Shown here in pieces: positions 25,785 through 33,849 of a stretch of DNA of 40,551 nucleotides. The stretch's first letter is position 1; each line of letters opens with the position of its first letter. The DNA is taken from assembly GCA_947089585.1 (NCBI GenBank), contig CAMULB010000006.1, positions 1 to 40,551 on the forward strand, in the 5' to 3' direction. The position numbers were made by a program, and so were the translations under genes. The stretch is from an uncultured Lachnospiraceae bacterium (GTDB taxonomy: Bacteria; Bacillota; Clostridia; Lachnospirales; Lachnospiraceae). The notes under the pieces were generated by a model, which worked only from the letters and a program-made list of their open reading frames with translations, was not told where the DNA came from and ran no database searches.

Positions 25785-27536
25785 CTACACATAGTATTCT
25801 TCTGCATGACCCTCTGGAATCTCATAGCCCTCCGGCCGTACCGGGTATCTCCACAGTGGGATATCCTCGGTAAACAGCTCCATCTCACCGTCCGCCCCTT
25901 GTCGGATATTGATCCATTTCAGCCAGTTCTTATCATCTGTTTTGGGATAATCGGTGCGGTAATGGGGGTACATAATTCCCCTGGATTCCGTGCGCGTCTC
26001 CGCGGATCGGAAAATCATCTCCAAACACAGCACCGTATCCGCCGCCTCCAGGCACTTGGACAGGGTATGGGGATCCTCTGCGGTCAGTTCCGGAAGGATC
26101 TTCTTCATCTTATCAATGTCCGCATACACCTTTTGGATCTCCTCAGCGCTCTTGGTAACGCATTTATTTACATCGAAAATGTACCGCTCGATCATATCAA
26201 AAATTTCTTTGGGCTTATGGGCGGTATTGCGGTGTAAAGGCGCGTAAATTTTCTCCTTTAAGGCCGCCACCTGGTCCACATTGATCTCATCAAATTCCGC
26301 TTCCCTGGCATATCTGTAAATGCTGTCCCCTGCCATCATGCCGGTGGTGGAGGCATTTCCCAGGCCGTCTCCCCTGGTCCATCCAAAATACGCATTTCCC
26401 TGGGTGGAAATCTTGCCGGGCGCCCACAGGCCTTCCACGTTGGTCTTGATGTCCGTGTCCACCTTGATTGGCTCCACCTGGATTACCGTTTTGATGGTGG
26501 TCTCCGGCTTTGACCCCACCTCGCCTGAGGTACGGGCCGTCTTCATGAACACATGCTCTTCCCAGGCTAATTTATCCCGGAACATCCGCTGGGTGGTCTC
26601 ATCCATATCGTGGCCGCCGATCATGGCCCTCACCTCGTCCGGCTCCTCCAGATTCACCCACAAGGGACCATTTCCGTCCTTCACTTCTTTTACCATGGCC
26701 TCCACCAGGGCCGGAGTTACCTCCCACTCCTTGTGGCCGATGTAATGGTCCGTCAGGTTCCGGCCGTTTTTGTTCTGGATCATGTTAAATCCGCCGTAAA
26801 TGGGGGTATTGGTCTTCTTGAACACCACGTCTACCTGGGTGGAAAACTCTACGTTGCTCATCACCGCGCCCACACGGTAAGCGGCTCCCACACCGGTTCC
26901 ATAGCCCATGAATTCCAGGCCGATCTTCTTGAAGTGGCAGCCCTGGGTGGCCAATGCAGTCGCTTTTGCATGGAAGATCTTACATTCCCCATGGTCCATG
27001 TCAAAACCGATGGCCCCGATCACCTTTCCCTGGCCATTGGTGAGAAGCTCAAACAAATTGACCCGGCTCAACAGGCGGATTCCCAGCTTCAGTGCAAAGC
27101 TTCTCAGCTGTTTTGCCACATGGATGGATACGCCGCCCATATCCAATGCATCCGGGATAAAGGGCAGAGGCTTGGCGTTTCCCTCGTCATCGCAGGAGGT
27201 AATTACACCGCAATGCCTCATGTAATCAATGTTGTCTCTATGTACCTCCAGATACCTCTTTAAGAACTCCTGGTTGTTCATGTACGGAGTGTGGGCGTGA
27301 ACCAGATATTTCAACGCATTCATCACTCCGTCCGGGTGCTTGGATGTGGCGCGGATGCCGTTTCCGGCCTTGGTGGCCTGGCCATTCCAGCCGATGATTC
27401 CCTTATCCACCACCAGGATATCCAGATCCGGATCATTTTCCTTTGCCCGGATCGCCGTTACCAGCCCGGCCATGCCGCCGCCGATAACCAAAATGTCGGA
27501 GGTGTAAAGCTCCCCATAATCTTTTACGCTTCCCAT
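25785..27536 (-). CDS. AprA/FrdA-family FAD-dependent oxidoreductase
   Basis: This 583-aa soluble flavoprotein has an N-terminal FAD-binding Rossmann motif (DILVIGGGMAGLVTAIRAK) followed by the second FAD region (GWNGQATKAGNGIRA). Further on come FHAKATALATQGCHFKKI and the late FAD segment EGLWAPGKISTQGNAYFGW. The closing ~150 residues are helical with an aromatic tail. The architecture and the neighbouring two-cluster ferredoxin match adenylylsulfate reductase alpha/beta pairs and related fumarate reductase-like enzymes more than membrane succinate dehydrogenases. No sulfate-reduction gene lies nearby, so an organic substrate (C=C or alcohol oxidoreduction) is more likely. GGGGGGAGG stands before the ATG, and only 1 bp separates it from the ferredoxin gene. 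Confidence 0.82.
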   Translation of the reverse strand: MGSVKDYGELYTSDILVIGGGMAGLVTAIRAKENDPDLDILVVDKGIIGWNGQATKAGNGIRATSKHPDGVMNALKYLVHAHTPYMNNQEFLKRYLEVHRDNIDYMRHCGVITSCDDEGNAKPLPFIPDALDMGGVSIHVAKQLRSFALKLGIRLLSRVNLFELLTNGQGKVIGAIGFDMDHGECKIFHAKATALATQGCHFKKIGLEFMGYGTGVGAAYRVGAVMSNVEFSTQVDVVFKKTNTPIYGGFNMIQNKNGRNLTDHYIGHKEWEVTPALVEAMVKEVKDGNGPLWVNLEEPDEVRAMIGGHDMDETTQRMFRDKLAWEEHVFMKTARTSGEVGSKPETTIKTVIQVEPIKVDTDIKTNVEGLWAPGKISTQGNAYFGWTRGDGLGNASTTGMMAGDSIYRYAREAEFDEINVDQVAALKEKIYAPLHRNTAHKPKEIFDMIERYIFDVNKCVTKSAEEIQKVYADIDKMKKILPELTAEDPHTLSKCLEAADTVLCLEMIFRSAETRTESRGIMYPHYRTDYPKTDDKNWLKWINIRQGADGEMELFTEDIPLWRYPVRPEGYEIPEGHAEEYYV

Positions 27537-27537
27537 C

Positions 27538-27831
27538 TTACTTTCCTCCCCCCATCTCTTCTACGCTGATCAGGCCGGCACTGTACTCCAGGGGATCCAC
27601 CTGCAGGAATTCCACAGGCGTGATGTCGATCACATTGTTCAGGCAGTCCATCTCACATTGCAGGCACAACACACATTCATCCGGATATTTGGGATAAGCG
27701 TGTCCGTGCTCCTCATCCCACTGCCACACATTTTCCATACAGCGGCGGATACAGCGTTTGCATCCGCAGCAACGGTCCGTGTCAACCGTAAATTTCACGC
27801 TCTGCTGCTGCCCATGGTTTGTTACGATCAT
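27538..27831 (-). CDS. AprB-like two-[4Fe-4S] ferredoxin subunit
   Basis: This 97-aa protein binds two 4Fe-4S clusters. Cluster one uses the Cys of RCCGCKRCIRRC (CxxCxxCxxxC), cluster two the Cys of DECVLCLQCEMDC. The usual proline after each fourth Cys is missing. The spacing and the extension after the clusters (VIDITPVEFLQVDPLEY) resemble the beta subunit of adenylylsulfate reductase, though without its long tail. It is the first gene of the leftward island operon; GGAGGT lies before the ATG. It should transfer electrons between the flavoprotein and the hydrogenase's iron-sulfur chain. Confidence 0.88.
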   Translation of the reverse strand: MIVTNHGQQQSVKFTVDTDRCCGCKRCIRRCMENVWQWDEEHGHAYPKYPDECVLCLQCEMDCLNNVIDITPVEFLQVDPLEYSAGLISVEEMGGGK

Positions 27832-27906
27832 TGAAATACCTCCTTTTCTATAAGCACTCCTTTTATTACTGTTATTCTAACATCCGAACGCTTCGCATAT
27901 TTTCTT

Positions 27907-27955
27907 CATTTCCGAAGGAAATGGAGGGGGGATTTGTATACTGGTGACGAAAAAT
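27907..27955. promoter_or_regulatory. Palindrome and shared motif between the ferredoxin operon and LysR gene
   Basis: CATTTCC-gaa-GGAAATG forms a perfect 7-bp inverted repeat at 27907-27923. At 27937-27955 a 19-bp element TATACTGGTGACGAAAAAT matches 15 of 19 positions with TACACTGGTGTAGAAAAAC upstream of the PucR-type gene at 32130-32148. Both lie in divergent control regions of the island. No convincing -35/-10 pair was found for the leftward operon. Confidence 0.5.
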
Positions 27956-27968
27956 AAAAAAAGGCCAT

Positions 27969-28900
27969 ATGGAAGATTTTTCTTTTTCCATACAGCCGTA
28001 TATTTTACTGGCAGCAATTGAGAAATATCCGCACATTCTCCTCCTCCATTTGCACCAAATTTTTCTTGCCGTAGCAGAATATGGAAGCGTTACTCTTGCC
28101 GCCGAAAAGCTGCATATGACGCAGCCCTTTGTCAGCAAAGCCATCCGGCAGTTGGAGCAGGATCTGGGCCTGTATTTGTTTGTCCATGGAAAGAAATTTC
28201 AGATTACGCCTGCCGGGCGCAAATTACACCAGGAATGGACCTCTTTGATCCATCATTTTGAAAATTCCGTCTCCAACGCCCATCTCATTCAGAAGGGGCA
28301 TACCGAAAAGCTATCCATCGGCATCGGTCAGCTTGGACGCAGCAGCAAAGACGATATTTTGCTGAAAAACATAACACGGACACTGAAATCCACTGGCAAA
28401 CGCTGCTGCCCAGCCATCTGACAATCTACATACACAGAGACAATCCCCTGGGCGGCTTAAAAAAGCTGCACTTCTCAGATCTGTACCGGGAGGAATTTAT
28501 TGTCTTTTCTCCCGAAAGCGATCCCAATTACCTTAGCCTGCTGCAAAGACTCTCGGCCCAGTCCGGATTCCATCCGATGATTTCCTGTTATGTGAAGAAC
28601 GAAAACTCCTTTTTCATCAGCCTGGAACTGAACAACGCCATTGTACTGGCCGACAGCCTCTCCAATCTGGCCGGCGAACAGATCGGGCAATTCGATCTTC
28701 CGGAAGAAAATGACCTGATCGCCATGTGGAAGCCGGGGCATATGCAGGAGTACATACAGGCCTTTCTGGATCTGTTTCCCGGCCGGAAATCCTTCATTGA
28801 TACAAATGTATTACGATCGGCCTTACTTTCTAAAAATAAAGCTTCATCTACAGTTAAGGTTTTAGACGCTGTTTTTGAGGGAACGATTATTCCTTTGTAA
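27969..28900 (+). pseudogene. LysR family regulator, frameshifted and probably internally deleted
   Basis: The first part (from ATG 27969) has an intact LysR winged-helix domain: IFLAVAEYGSVTLAAEKLHM, then TQPFVSKAIRQLEQDLGLYLF and ITPAGRKLH. The effector domain begins EKLSIGIGQL, but the frame is left near 28376, in the NITRT codons. The next frame continues TDTEIHWQTLLPSHLTIYIHRD and runs in normal LysR style (REEFIVFSPESDPNY, LELNNAIVLADSL) to a stop at 28900. The distance from LSIG to the RDNPLG position is about 20-40 residues shorter than usual, so an internal deletion is likely. It was probably the activator of the divergent ferredoxin-hydrogenase operon. The helix-turn-helix could still bind DNA if the truncated protein is made. 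Confidence 0.75.
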
Positions 28901-29008
28901 TTACCCCTGGAGAAATGATAACGATTATTGAAGCAACCGGTGCAAATTGATTTCTGCTGCATAAGCAAACGACAGCAAAAATGCCGTCTCCTGCCATGTT
29001 CCCGACTC

Positions 29009-29758
29009 TCACCGCTCCATTTTAACCAGAAATGACACCGCTCCCTCCGCTGATCCCTGCAGATACCAGACACCATCCGCATCCTCATACCGAAGCTCCA
29101 CCTTCTGCCCTTCCCGCAGTTCCCTTCTATACTGCACCCAGACAGACCGAAACGTTTCTTCCTGTCCTGACTCCCCAAATAGCTCCTCCGCCCAGTCCAG
29201 ATAGTGGGTGTTATTCAGGTGCCCGTTTTTGTCGATCTCCTCTGCCGCCACCACCCGCTCCCGCCAATGTGAAAATTGCTCTGGAAAATCCATCCGCAGT
29301 TTCGGCAGCTTCGGTTCCCCCTCCAGTGTGATGACGGGAACGGCCTTTAATTTCTCCGTGGGCGCGGCCGCGCTTCTTGTCTCCTGATCCATTAAAAGGA
29401 ACAGGGAGGCTGCGCATACCAGAGGCTCCTCTTCTGTGGTATAAAATGCATATCTTCTGGTATACATCATGCTCTTGTTTTTTCCCGGCCACACCCGGAG
29501 AATCACCTCTGTCTGCTCCCGTGGAAGCTTCGTAATTTCAATGGAGGTCCAGGCGATCACCCAGATCTTTCCCTCCTGCTGCAGCTCCTCCCGGCTCATA
29601 CTGTAAGCGCTGAGCTGTCCCGCCGTCGCCTTTTCCATCTGCCGGGCCAGGTCTCCCAGCCGCATACGACCGGATGTGTCTGTCATTGCATCGGTAACTG
29701 TAAATCTTGTCTCATAGACTCCCTGGAGGCAGTCTGTCGAATATGCTGGAAATGCCAT
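29009..29758 (-). CDS. Acyl-ACP thioesterase (FatA/FatB-like, bacterial)
   Basis: This 249-aa double-hot-dog thioesterase hydrolyses acyl-ACP to free fatty acid. The N-terminal half has the first hot-dog pattern (YETRFTVTDAMTD, then LGDLARQMEKATAGQL). The second half carries the catalytic signature DKNGHLNNTHYLDWAEE (Asn and His) typical of bacterial FatA-like enzymes. GGGAG lies six bases before the ATG at 29758; the frame is open further up but crosses a terminator. It is read leftward and converges with the LysR remnant. The acyl carrier protein fused in the DUF35 protein is an obvious possible substrate partner. Confidence 0.85.
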   Translation of the reverse strand: MAFPAYSTDCLQGVYETRFTVTDAMTDTSGRMRLGDLARQMEKATAGQLSAYSMSREELQQEGKIWVIAWTSIEITKLPREQTEVILRVWPGKNKSMMYTRRYAFYTTEEEPLVCAASLFLLMDQETRSAAAPTEKLKAVPVITLEGEPKLPKLRMDFPEQFSHWRERVVAAEEIDKNGHLNNTHYLDWAEELFGESGQEETFRSVWVQYRRELREGQKVELRYEDADGVWYLQGSAEGAVSFLVKMER

Positions 29759-29785
29759 AGGATACTCCCTTCTTACCTGAAATAA

Positions 29786-29813
29786 AAAAAGGGGATGCAA
29801 TACTCCCCTTTTT
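29786..29813 (-). terminator. Terminator between the acyl kinase and thioesterase genes
   Basis: AAAAAGGGGA (29786-29795) pairs with TCCCCTTTTT (29804-29813) around an 8-nt loop, and the - strand continues with T's. It should end the pta-buk transcript, so the thioesterase would depend on read-through or on its own promoter. Confidence 0.8.
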
Positions 29814-29861
29814 CGCATTGGTTTCATTATCTGGAATCAAATCCGTTTCACACCGGTTTCA

Positions 29862-30971
29862 TTACTCGAAACTGAATCCGTCCCACACCGGTTTTCCGGT
29901 ATAATGCCGAACCTCTTCCTCACCGCTCAGCACCCGGACTGCCCCGGCTGCCAGGGCTTCGGTCTCGAAGCTTCCGGGATAGACATAGATAGGAGCAATC
30001 CAGGAAAGATCCTCCGTAAGCTGTGATACCAGCTCCTTGTCGTTGGCCAGGCCGCCGGTCAAAAGGATAGCATCCACCTTTCCCTTGAGGGCGCCTGCCA
30101 TCATGGCGGCCCATTTTACCATCGTGTATTCCATGGCGCTAAGCGCCAGCTTCGCCATTTTATTTCCTGCCGGAATCAGCTCGTTGCGGATCTTACGCAC
30201 ATCGTCCGTCCCGGTCAGGGAAATCAAGCCGCCTTTGCGGGCCGCCAGCATATTGACCTCTTCGATGGTCATGCCCTGTTTCATCAGCGTCATCACATCG
30301 TCAATGCACAGATCCCCAGCTCGGTTGGGGGAAATGGGCCCCTGTCCGTCACCGATTCTAGTCTGGTCGATGGCCTTTCCCTTGCAGTGGGCCCCGATGC
30401 TGGTGCCTCCCCCCATGTGCATGATGACATAATTGCAATCCTCATACCGCTTCCCCATCAAAGCGCTGTGGTGGATGGCCACCTGCTTCATGTTTAAGGG
30501 ATGGGCGTGGGAAGGACGGTACAGGCCCTTTACTCCGGTCATACGGGCTTCGTCGCATAATTCATCGGTACTCATGGGATTTACAAAATAGGCCGGCTTC
30601 CCCAGCTTGTCGGCAATTCTTTTTGCCAGAACAATTCCCAGGGTTGCCGCATGGTGGATCTGGGCCGCATCGTGGTAGGCATGGTCGTAGGCCAGGCTAT
30701 CAATGAGGTAGGTTCCTCCCACACAGGAATGGACGCCCACGCCGCGGCCGGAAACTGCGTCAATAGCGCCAAGGTCGATTCCGTTTTCCGTTAAAATATC
30801 CATAATTTTTTTCTCCCGGATGGGTGCCTGCTCTCCAAATGTGGCACAGCCGTCGAATTCTCCGGGCTGAGTGTCCACATTGAGATCCAAAACCACCTCT
30901 TCCCCCCGTACCACGCCAATCTTGGTTCCGGTGGATCCGGGATTTACCGTCAAAATTGTATATTCCTTCAT
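29862..30971 (-). CDS. buk: Butyrate kinase-type acyl kinase
   Basis: This 369-aa ASKHA-fold kinase makes ATP from an acyl phosphate (butyryl-, isobutyryl- or a related acyl-P). Motifs seen are TVNPGSTGTKIGV (phosphate loop), SGRGVGVHSCVGGTY, QIHHAATLGIVLAK, VIMHMGGGTSIGAH (second phosphate loop) and AILLTGGLANDK (adenosine loop). Its length and SGRGV motif fit butyrate kinase rather than acetate kinase. AGGAGG lies five bases upstream of the ATG at 30971. It follows the phosphotransacylase gene by 49 bp, the classical ptb-buk-like order. Substrate range within branched or unusual short acyl groups cannot be read from sequence. Confidence 0.92.
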   Translation of the reverse strand: MKEYTILTVNPGSTGTKIGVVRGEEVVLDLNVDTQPGEFDGCATFGEQAPIREKKIMDILTENGIDLGAIDAVSGRGVGVHSCVGGTYLIDSLAYDHAYHDAAQIHHAATLGIVLAKRIADKLGKPAYFVNPMSTDELCDEARMTGVKGLYRPSHAHPLNMKQVAIHHSALMGKRYEDCNYVIMHMGGGTSIGAHCKGKAIDQTRIGDGQGPISPNRAGDLCIDDVMTLMKQGMTIEEVNMLAARKGGLISLTGTDDVRKIRNELIPAGNKMAKLALSAMEYTMVKWAAMMAGALKGKVDAILLTGGLANDKELVSQLTEDLSWIAPIYVYPGSFETEALAAGAVRVLSGEEEVRHYTGKPVWDGFSFE

Positions 30972-31020
30972 CATAACCTCCTGATTTTACCGGATGGCTG
31001 CTGCCATCACACGCCTGATT

Positions 31021-32025
31021 TTATTGAACGCCTGCCGCCATCACACTGCAAAAAGCCACATTGTCATAGATCCGCTCCTCCGTATCTCCCCGGGAGCAGT
31101 CCAACACCGGCTGGTTGAAGCCCTGGTAAATGGGGCCGTAGCTGTGGCCTGGGGCGAACTGCTGGATTAGCTTGGTAGCAATGTTGCAGGCCGCCGCATC
31201 GGGGAATACCAGCACGTTGGCATGCCCCGCCACGGCGCTCTCCCGCTTTACCTTTTTGACGGCCACCCGCTCCACAATGGCGGCATCCGCCTGGACTTCC
31301 CCGTCGATTTTCAGATCCGGCCGCTGCGCCTTTGCCATCTCCAGGGCTTCACGCACCCGGAATACTGAGGGGCTGTTACCGCTTCCGTCGGTAGAGTAGG
31401 ATAAAAATCCACAGAAGGCCTCTTCTCCGGTCAGAGCCGTAAATGTGTCGCAGCAGGATACGGAAATGCTGGCCAGCACCTCCGCCGTGGGTTCCGTGTT
31501 GATGGCCCCATCTGCCATTCCGAACACATTGCCCTGTCCTCCCTCATACCCGTCGATCTCCATAATCAGCATGCCGGAGGAAGCCTTTACCCCTGGCTTT
31601 AAGCCTAAAGTTCCCTGGGCTGCCATGACAAACTCCATGGTGGTGGTATCTAAGCCCCCGAAAGTACAGTCCGCTTCCCCTACGGCCTCCATCACCAGTG
31701 CCAGGTACAGAGGGGATTTCTTCATCCGCTTTTCCACCGATTTTGCACTGAAGGCCTGGGCGGGAAGGGCCGCGTATTTTTCCAGAAGCTCCTGCTGATA
31801 GGCCAGATCGTTGCTGTCAACAATGGCCACACCGCCAAGGTCAATCCCGTTCTCTGCTGCCACCTTCCAACAATTTTGGGCGTCTCCTACAAAAATAATC
31901 TCTGCCAGGCCGTCCGCCGCTGCCCGGACACAGGAGCGCATCATACTGGGGTTATTGCACTCCGGCACCACCACCCGTCCGGGGTTCTGTTTTGCTTTCT
32001 CGTAAATACTGTCTATAAAAGCCAT
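31021..32025 (-). CDS. pta: Phosphate acyltransferase (Pta type)
   Basis: This 334-aa enzyme exchanges CoA for phosphate to give an acyl phosphate. Seen are GRVVVPECNN, AEIIFVGDAQ, then GLKPGVKASSGMLIME, FCGFLSYSTDGSG, LKIDGEVQADAAIV, ANVLVFPDAAACNIATKLIQQ, GPIYQGFNQPVLDCSRG. The family's usual NDLSRG is VLDCSRG here, and the FCGFLSYSTDGSG region departs from standard Pta. Its specificity may therefore lie outside acetyl-CoA. GGAGGAAGG precedes the ATG. It heads a two-gene operon with the acyl kinase and is divergent from the PucR-type regulator. Confidence 0.9.
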   Translation of the reverse strand: MAFIDSIYEKAKQNPGRVVVPECNNPSMMRSCVRAAADGLAEIIFVGDAQNCWKVAAENGIDLGGVAIVDSNDLAYQQELLEKYAALPAQAFSAKSVEKRMKKSPLYLALVMEAVGEADCTFGGLDTTTMEFVMAAQGTLGLKPGVKASSGMLIMEIDGYEGGQGNVFGMADGAINTEPTAEVLASISVSCCDTFTALTGEEAFCGFLSYSTDGSGNSPSVFRVREALEMAKAQRPDLKIDGEVQADAAIVERVAVKKVKRESAVAGHANVLVFPDAAACNIATKLIQQFAPGHSYGPIYQGFNQPVLDCSRGDTEERIYDNVAFCSVMAAGVQ

Positions 32026-32128
32026 TTTCCTTCCTCCTCACTGTGAGCATTTTTTCTTTTGAACCAATTATATAATCCGTTCGCCAGCTTTGCTTGATAC
32101 AATTTCAGGGAAAATGACCGGGCGTTTC

Positions 32129-32178
32129 CTACACTGGTGTAGAAAAACATTGCGCCTGGAATGGGACTATGCTATATT
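32129..32178 (+). promoter_or_regulatory. Promoter of the PucR-type gene with upstream inverted repeat
   Basis: TTGCGC (32150-32155) and TATATT (32173-32178) are 17 bp apart. Just upstream is CTACAC-TG-GTGTAG (32129-32142), a 6-bp inverted repeat that also lies about 100 bp from the pta start. The sequence around it (32130-32148) is the motif shared with the ferredoxin/LysR control region. The inverted repeat is a candidate operator acting on both divergent transcripts. Confidence 0.6.
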
Positions 32179-32247
32179 AAGGGTGGAATTTACGGATACT
32201 GGCAAAAGAACCTTTACCTCCTATATTTCAGAGAACAGGAGATACCC

Positions 32248-33801
32248 ATGTACATTGGATTACAGAACATACAGAATCTTTTTTCTAAAAATGCTACGCT
32301 GCTGACCCATTCCGACGGCATACACTGCCTCACAGGATGGACCAAGCTTAAGGACTCCCCCAGGCCTTACAATGACCATCTGCTTTATGTTTGCTGCTAC
32401 AGCGACAGCTTCGCTGACAGTGCCTTTGCCAGGGAGATGCACTTGCTTTGTATTGTGGAGGATGGACGCTCCCTGCCGGAGGCTGCCAGGGTTTTTCCAG
32501 AGCATGTCAGCCTCCTGCTGGTAGCGGCAGATCAGCCTGCTTTTGTCTACTCCCAGCTACAGGATTATTTTAACCAGCAGTGCGGCACTGGGCTGTATGG
32601 AGCTACCCTTCTGGAGTTCCTGGCCTTCGAGGACGGCCTTGAGGCTGCCATTGAGTATTCCTTCCGTATTTTCCGCAATCCAATTTTTGTCTTTGATGCC
32701 AACTACAACCTGATCGCGGCCACCTGGGAGGCCGTAAAAGAGATGAATATTCAGGATCAGGTAGTGGTCAACAGGCGCTTTTCCGATGAGGATTACAAGA
32801 TGGTCAGCCGCCAGAATAACATCCACAATAAAGTGCGGAAAAGCGAGATCCCCATCCGGGCCTACAATGAAGAGCTGGGCTACGAACAGATGTATTGCGC
32901 CATCAATACCCAGAGGGACTTGGGACATATCTGTATCTCGGCTATCAACAGACCTTTTGAGGAAGCCGACGCGGAGCTGCTGCTGATCTTAAAAAAATAT
33001 GTCCATGAACAGTTGAAAAAGGATGCCTTTATTCGCAACAGCAGAGGCTTCCACTATGAATATTTTCTGCGGGATCTTCTTGACCACAGGATCGCCACAG
33101 ATCGCTCCAACCTGTCCCGGATGCAGTATGTGGCCAGTGAATTTGCTGGGAACCTGTACTGCCTGGTGGTAGAGACTTTAAGAAGCGCATCCACTATCAA
33201 CAGCATCATGGTACGCAATATTTTAGAGAACCGTTTTCCAAACACCAGGACAATAATCTACAACGGTCAGATCATCGCCATTCTCAGCATCCTTACCAAC
33301 CAGCCGATCCCGGAAGAATGTCTGGCCGAGGCCCAAAAGGTCTGTGCGGAACAGGGGCTGTACGCAGGTATGAGCAACTGCTTTCAGGATATTTTAAAAT
33401 TTGAGGAATTTTACAATCAGGCCCTCCGGGCCATTGAGCTGGGCGTTTGCCATTCCGATGATCCAGGACTGTTCTGTTATGAGGATTTTTATCTGGAGCA
33501 TGTGACCAATATTTTTACTTTGAATGAATCCTCCGAGACGTTCTGCCATCCACGGATGAAATTTCTGCTGGATTATGACAAGGCACACCATTCTCAGCTG
33601 GCCTACACGCTGTATATGTACCTGCTCCATGAGCGGAATCTGGCGGCCACATCGGAGGCTATGGACATGCACCGTTCTTCCCTGGTGTACCGTTTCCGGA
33701 AGATCAATGCTTTGATTGGGGAGAATTTTGAGGATTGCCGGGAACGGATGTATCTGATTTTGTCTTATGAGATGAACCAGATTCCCCGCGGCAGGCAATG
33801 A
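32248..33801 (+). CDS. PucR family transcriptional regulator
   Basis: This 517-aa regulator has an N-terminal sensing region of purine-catabolism-regulator type (about 1-140) and a GAF-like central part (AIEYSFRIFRNPIFVFDANY onward). Near the end is a PucR helix-turn-helix: ATSEAMDMHRSSLVYRFRKI, ending NFEDCRERMYLILSYEM. The ATG at 32248 has AGGAG seven bases upstream; the open frame begins earlier at 32161, between the -35 and -10 boxes, so those codons are not translated. The gene is divergent from pta-buk and is the only intact regulator of the island, so it is the best candidate for its control. The effector is unknown. Confidence 0.9.
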   Translation: MYIGLQNIQNLFSKNATLLTHSDGIHCLTGWTKLKDSPRPYNDHLLYVCCYSDSFADSAFAREMHLLCIVEDGRSLPEAARVFPEHVSLLLVAADQPAFVYSQLQDYFNQQCGTGLYGATLLEFLAFEDGLEAAIEYSFRIFRNPIFVFDANYNLIAATWEAVKEMNIQDQVVVNRRFSDEDYKMVSRQNNIHNKVRKSEIPIRAYNEELGYEQMYCAINTQRDLGHICISAINRPFEEADAELLLILKKYVHEQLKKDAFIRNSRGFHYEYFLRDLLDHRIATDRSNLSRMQYVASEFAGNLYCLVVETLRSASTINSIMVRNILENRFPNTRTIIYNGQIIAILSILTNQPIPEECLAEAQKVCAEQGLYAGMSNCFQDILKFEEFYNQALRAIELGVCHSDDPGLFCYEDFYLEHVTNIFTLNESSETFCHPRMKFLLDYDKAHHSQLAYTLYMYLLHERNLAATSEAMDMHRSSLVYRFRKINALIGENFEDCRERMYLILSYEMNQIPRGRQ

Positions 33802-33849
33802 GCCAGGCTGCCTCCAGGCAAATGCTGGTGCCATTTTCCATCTTGATAA

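Noticed and set aside
28588..29178. 196-codon leftward frame opposite the LysR remnant
   Set aside because: Antisense of LysR-like codons and overlaps the thioesterase in another frame.
21784..33801. Bile-acid (bai) or phloroglucinol pathway
   Set aside because: None of the diagnostic bai oxidoreductases, CoA ligase/transferase, or phloroglucinol reductase and cyclohydrolase genes are present.
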